Shown here piece by piece: positions 61,333-64,000 of a DNA stretch of 64,000 nucleotides (the first letter of the stretch is position 1; every line of letters begins with the position of its first letter). Position numbers and translations under genes: made by a program. Under the pieces are notes generated by a model. That model saw only the letters and a list, made by a program, of their open reading frames with translations. It ran no database searches and was not told where the DNA came from. The stretch covers positions 1 through 64,000 of the forward strand of contig CAYPXN010000040.1 of assembly GCA_964414715.1 (NCBI GenBank). Reading direction: 5' to 3'. The stretch is from CAYPXN01 sp964414715 (GTDB taxonomy: Bacteria > UBA10199 > JADFYH01).

Positions 61333-62138
61333 TGTGATTTAAAGAGAAAATATACCACCAGGATCATTATTGAAAAAACAAAACGGTATATTACAAAAAC
61401 GCGGTAACTATACTTCTGCACATAAGCCAACATGTATTTGATACTCAGTAGACCAAACAAGGCAGAAACCCCAATCCCAATCAAAGATTCTTTTGTCAAA
61501 CCTGAATGAATAAAAGTTTTTGCCTTCAACAATGCAGCCCCAGCAATAATGGGAGTAGAAAGCAAAAAGGAAAATCGAGCTGCTGCAACCCGAGATAAGC
61601 CTAAACCCAGACCGGTAGTAATGGTAACACCCGATCGAGACACGCCTGGAATAATTGCAAAAGCCTGAGACAAGCCAATCAAAAAACTCTCTTTTAAGCC
61701 AATTTGCTCAATACTTTTGTTCTTTTTAGAAACAGTGTCTACCCACCACAACAAAAAACCCATAACCGTCATACTCCCTGCAATAAGAAGAGGGGAGCGA
61801 AAGGCTTCTTCCGCATATTTTTCTAGCATATAGCCAACAGCTGCTCCGGGAACCGAAGCAATTACCAAATACCAAAAGAGTTTTTCTTCATGAGTAGCAG
61901 GACGATTTTTTTTGTTAAAGGAGTTAAAAGCTGCCTTAAAAAGTAAAAGCCAATCCTTCCAAAAATAAGCCAAAATCGCGATAAGAGTTCCAAAATGAAG
62001 AGCCACATCAAAAGTTAAGCCAGGATCTTCAAAATTAAACAACCAAGGGATAATCACCAAATGAGCAGAACTTGAGATCGGAAGAAATTCGCCCAAACCT
62101 TGAACAATTCCTAACAACACTGACTGCCATAGCAACAT
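61329..62138 (-). CDS. uppP: Undecaprenyl-diphosphatase
   Basis: 269 residues, multi-helix membrane protein. GEFLPISSSAHLVIIPWLF and IPGVSRSGVTITTGLGLGL are the active-site loops of BacA/UppP. It recycles the undecaprenyl carrier used for peptidoglycan. Its stop overlaps ispH, so the two convergent genes lack a terminator between them. Confidence 0.96.
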   Translation of the reverse strand: MLLWQSVLLGIVQGLGEFLPISSSAHLVIIPWLFNFEDPGLTFDVALHFGTLIAILAYFWKDWLLLFKAAFNSFNKKNRPATHEEKLFWYLVIASVPGAAVGYMLEKYAEEAFRSPLLIAGSMTVMGFLLWWVDTVSKKNKSIEQIGLKESFLIGLSQAFAIIPGVSRSGVTITTGLGLGLSRVAAARFSFLLSTPIIAGAALLKAKTFIHSGLTKESLIGIGVSALFGLLSIKYMLAYVQKYSYRVFVIYRFVFSIMILVVYFLFKSH

Positions 62139-62245
62139 GAATCACCTCATTTGACGATAAAAGTTAGAAGAAGAAAAAAAGATTGGGATTTTTTTAAATG
62201 AAATTGTTAAAATTAGGAAGTACTTTTTGGGAAAAGGAGAAAATC

Positions 62246-62455
62246 ATGAAGCGTTTTTTGTTTATTTCTTTGATGCTCACCTTAGGACTCTCTGGAGCAA
62301 TTTCATGTGGTGAGTCTGCAAATCAAGAAGGGGGTAGTCCTGTAGTCACAGACCAAAATACTCCCACGAATCCTCCCTCAAATAATGCAACGGATGTACC
62401 TGCAGATTTAGAGGGAACCAACCTCAACCCACCCCCTGCGCCTCCCAGCCATTAA
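62246..62455 (+). CDS. Small lipoprotein, Pro/Asn-rich
   Basis: 69 residues from ATG 62246 (AAGGAG upstream); the frame opens from 62198. The signal peptide ends LGLSGAISC, so Cys is probably lipidated. The mature part is low-complexity (NTPTNPPSNN, LNPPPAPPSH) with no domain. It overlaps the convergent 62452-63027 gene by four bases. Possibly an envelope spacer. Function unknown. Confidence 0.65.
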   Translation: MKRFLFISLMLTLGLSGAISCGESANQEGGSPVVTDQNTPTNPPSNNATDVPADLEGTNLNPPPAPPSH

Positions 62456-63027
62456 AGAGCATCTTCTGCTGTACTTGAAGTTTTTGGTTTAGACTTAGCA
62501 GGAGTCGTTGGCTTTACCGCCGTTGTTTGATTTGATTTAGAAGAAGTTATTTGAGAGTTTTCCTGCGTAGATTTTGAAGACTTTGCATTAGACCCATTGT
62601 TTTTTTCAGTGGGTTTTTCTTTTTCTTTTAACTTCTCATTTTTAGCCGCTTCTGCGTCCAACTTTTCCCGGTTATAACCTGACTTGTAACCCTTTAAAAA
62701 TCCCCCCTGATATCCATTGATAAAGTTGGCCCGACTTCCATACTCATAGCGGTATTTCTTTTCCCCCATTTTATATTCTTCATGAGAAGACGGATTTTCT
62801 TTTTTACCCACTTTTTTATCTTCTTTGCCCGCCTTGACACCTTCGTCATAACCCAGAACAAATCCTCGTTTAGCAGAAGGATCTCCCATGTAAGGCTTTC
62901 TGGTTCCTTCGGCAGCATTGGATTTGTCTGATTTTGCTGACTTTGCAGAACTATCTGCTGAAAAGAGCATAAAAGGATGGGAGAAGAATGCAACGACACA
63001 AGTCCAAAAGATTATTTTTTTCATCAT
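62452..63027 (-). CDS. Secreted Lys/Ser-rich protein with GYxxG-type repeats
   Basis: 191 residues. Signal peptide (cleavage near FSADSS), then a Lys/Ser-rich part, a central region with repeated glycine-tyrosine motifs (GFVLGYDEGVKAGKED, YEYGSRANFINGYQGG, FLKGYKSGY), and a low-complexity Lys/Ser/Thr tail. The GY repeats resemble glycine-zipper or amphipathic surface motifs, but I cannot name a family. Highly basic. It is preceded by a long AT-rich region without another gene. Confidence 0.7.
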   Translation of the reverse strand: MMKKIIFWTCVVAFFSHPFMLFSADSSAKSAKSDKSNAAEGTRKPYMGDPSAKRGFVLGYDEGVKAGKEDKKVGKKENPSSHEEYKMGEKKYRYEYGSRANFINGYQGGFLKGYKSGYNREKLDAEAAKNEKLKEKEKPTEKNNGSNAKSSKSTQENSQITSSKSNQTTAVKPTTPAKSKPKTSSTAEDAL

Positions 63028-63267
63028 ATAAAAATTTGTTAACAGAAGTGAGTTTTTTTATGGATCCCCGATATAAAAAGTAATAATATGTTTTTACTTT
63101 TCTCACAAGAGAAAGCAAGAAAATTACGCTTCCATTTTGGGGTCAGTTTTACTATCCCTCTCTTTTATTAACAGATTCTGATGTCAGGGCTTGGCACCTA
63201 ACATTATAAAATCTTGATAGAGGAAAGGTGATAAAGCAACCTTTTCAAAACTTAACCGATAAACTCA

Positions 63268-63289
63268 TTAAGAGGTTCACACCTCTTAA
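63268..63289. promoter_or_regulatory. Hairpin/palindrome before the hypothetical gene at 63311
   Basis: TTAAGAGGT-TCAC-ACCTCTTAA is a perfect 9-base stem with a 4-base loop. It abuts the in-frame ATG at 63290. It may be a 5' UTR structure or an operator. The region 63028-63267 has no recognisable gene. Confidence 0.5.
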
Positions 63290-63310
63290 ATGAAAGGAAA
63301 GGGCGTACCT

Positions 63311-63703
63311 GTGATCAATCAAATTGAACACACCAAGCTTCTTATCAACCGCATCATCAAGGATTACCAAACAGAAGGTCCTTTACCCTCTATCAAAGAC
63401 TTGAATGTCTGTCTCGAACACATGGACCCTCAAGAGCTTGCACAAGCTATCTACTGTCTTGAATATAAAGATTATCTTAAAAACAGCCTCGAAACCCCAG
63501 TCTTCAATACAGGAAAATTTGAAAATCTCATGAATAATTCTCTCGATGTAAAAAATGACATCGAAAAGATTTTCATGGCTGTTGCAGAACACTTCCGCAG
63601 AGTTCCTTCAGAAGCAGCTCCTATGGTTGATCAAATGTTCCAATACTTTTACAAGACTTTGGTGCATCTTTCCAGCAACCGTCGCTTAACCAGTCTAAAT
63701 TAA
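63311..63703 (+). CDS. Hypothetical protein
   Basis: 130 residues from the GTG at 63311 (GGAAAGGG 7 bases upstream); an ATG at 63290 is in frame but has no ribosome-binding site and sits against a hairpin. The protein is helical, without signal peptide (INQIEHTKLLINRIIKDYQT, EKIFMAVAEHFRRVPSEAAP). No family recognised. It converges with coaBC two bases after its stop. Confidence 0.65.
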   Translation: MINQIEHTKLLINRIIKDYQTEGPLPSIKDLNVCLEHMDPQELAQAIYCLEYKDYLKNSLETPVFNTGKFENLMNNSLDVKNDIEKIFMAVAEHFRRVPSEAAPMVDQMFQYFYKTLVHLSSNRRLTSLN

Positions 63704-63705
63704 AA

Positions 63706-64000
63706 TTATTTTTTATTAATTTTTAAAACCTTTGAAGATGCAGGAAGCATTTCTTGCACTCGATCAAGAATGATTCCTGCAATAGTTTTTTTGGAGGCAA
63801 GGGGAGTTTCAATCTTTTGACCGTCCTTCAGAAAAAGAGTCATCTGGTTTTCATCTGAAGCAAAGCCGATCCCGGCAGTTGAGACATCATTCGCACAGAT
63901 CATGCTCAGGTTTTTGTTTTTAAGCTTCTTTAAAGCCTCATCTTCAAGCTTTTGAGTTTCAGCGGCAAAACCTACCAAAATCTGAGAGGGCTTCTTCTGT
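63706..64000 (-). CDS. coaBC: CoaBC C-terminal (phosphopantothenate-cysteine ligase), partial
   Basis: The 3' end of a minus-strand gene whose start is beyond the right edge. The readable part gives QKKPSQILVGFAAETQKLED, LKNKNLSMICANDVS, GFASDENQMTLFLKDGQ and KKTIAGIILDRV, the C-terminal core of CoaB. CoaBC makes 4'-phosphopantetheine in coenzyme A synthesis. The TTG at 63978 is not the true start because the frame and conservation continue to the edge. Confidence 0.94.
   Translation of the reverse strand, partial: QKKPSQILVGFAAETQKLEDEALKKLKNKNLSMICANDVSTAGIGFASDENQMTLFLKDGQKIETPLASKKTIAGIILDRVQEMLPASSKVLKINKK

Noticed and set aside
1..64000. Riboswitches, tRNAs, rRNAs, IS elements or prophage genes
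   Set aside because: None recognised by eye; small RNAs cannot be excluded without a covariance search.

Overview
The window looks like one contiguous chromosomal segment of a Gram-negative bacterium. The evidence is an outer-membrane set (LolC/E/D, BamA, Skp), many lipoproteins with signal peptides, and a single copy of each housekeeping gene. The fused CobA-HemD gene, the lolCE-lolD-bamA-skp order, the paired patatin-like lipases and the giant low-GC multidomain proteins suggest an uncultured delta-proteobacterial or Bdellovibrionota-like lineage. That placement is inference; no rRNA or marker tree is available here. No tRNA, rRNA, CRISPR array, insertion sequence or prophage was recognised. 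No stretch longer than 300 bases lacks a gene.

Layout. 1-2.5 kb: tetrapyrrole operon (end of an upstream gene, hemC, cobA-hemD). 2.7-17.1 kb: the most unusual region. A 4089-codon gene encodes helical repeats, an alarmone-synthetase-like domain, several FHA domains, a PP2C phosphatase with its metal-binding aspartates, and a C-terminal C39-like cysteine protease. It is convergent with a 712-codon gene that seems to share its hydrophobic core module and ends in a putative HExxH metalloprotease. 17.3-20.7 kb: surface proteins, namely twin lipoproteins, a collagen-like lipoprotein and a small secreted protein. 20.7-21.2 kb: a GIY-YIG gene between copies of a palindromic repeat. 21.2-26.8 kb: peroxiredoxin, MutT, S20, MurJ and LysS. 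26.9-33 kb: lipoprotein export (LolC/E/D) and outer-membrane protein assembly (BamA, Skp). 33-37.4 kb: a Trm112-FHA fusion, YicC, guanylate kinase and a full RelA/SpoT. 37.4-44.5 kb: L28, YraN, FadD, small membrane proteins, SCP2, a short CoA-transferase, NadE and RsmI. 44.5-49.5 kb: two patatin paralogues flanking a broken pectate lyase and an MBL hydrolase. 49.5-64 kb: Xth, a rhodanese-NifU fusion, SodC, TrmN6, a crotonase, an HDAC-like enzyme, PpiA, a sugar dehydrogenase, MetF, a Dpm1-like transferase, ThrH, an FTR1-cytochrome c iron permease behind a Fur-box-like site, IspH, UppP, small lipoproteins and the 3' end of coaBC.

Two otherwise well-conserved genes carry a single in-frame stop: bamA (TAG at 32000) and the pectate lyase (TGA at 46863). 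Both codons end intact genes elsewhere in the window, so a changed genetic code is unlikely. A sequencing or assembly error, a strain-level nonsense allele or local readthrough remain possible. The strongest candidate for an undescribed system is the giant FHA/PP2C/alarmone-synthetase/C39 protein together with its HExxH neighbour.
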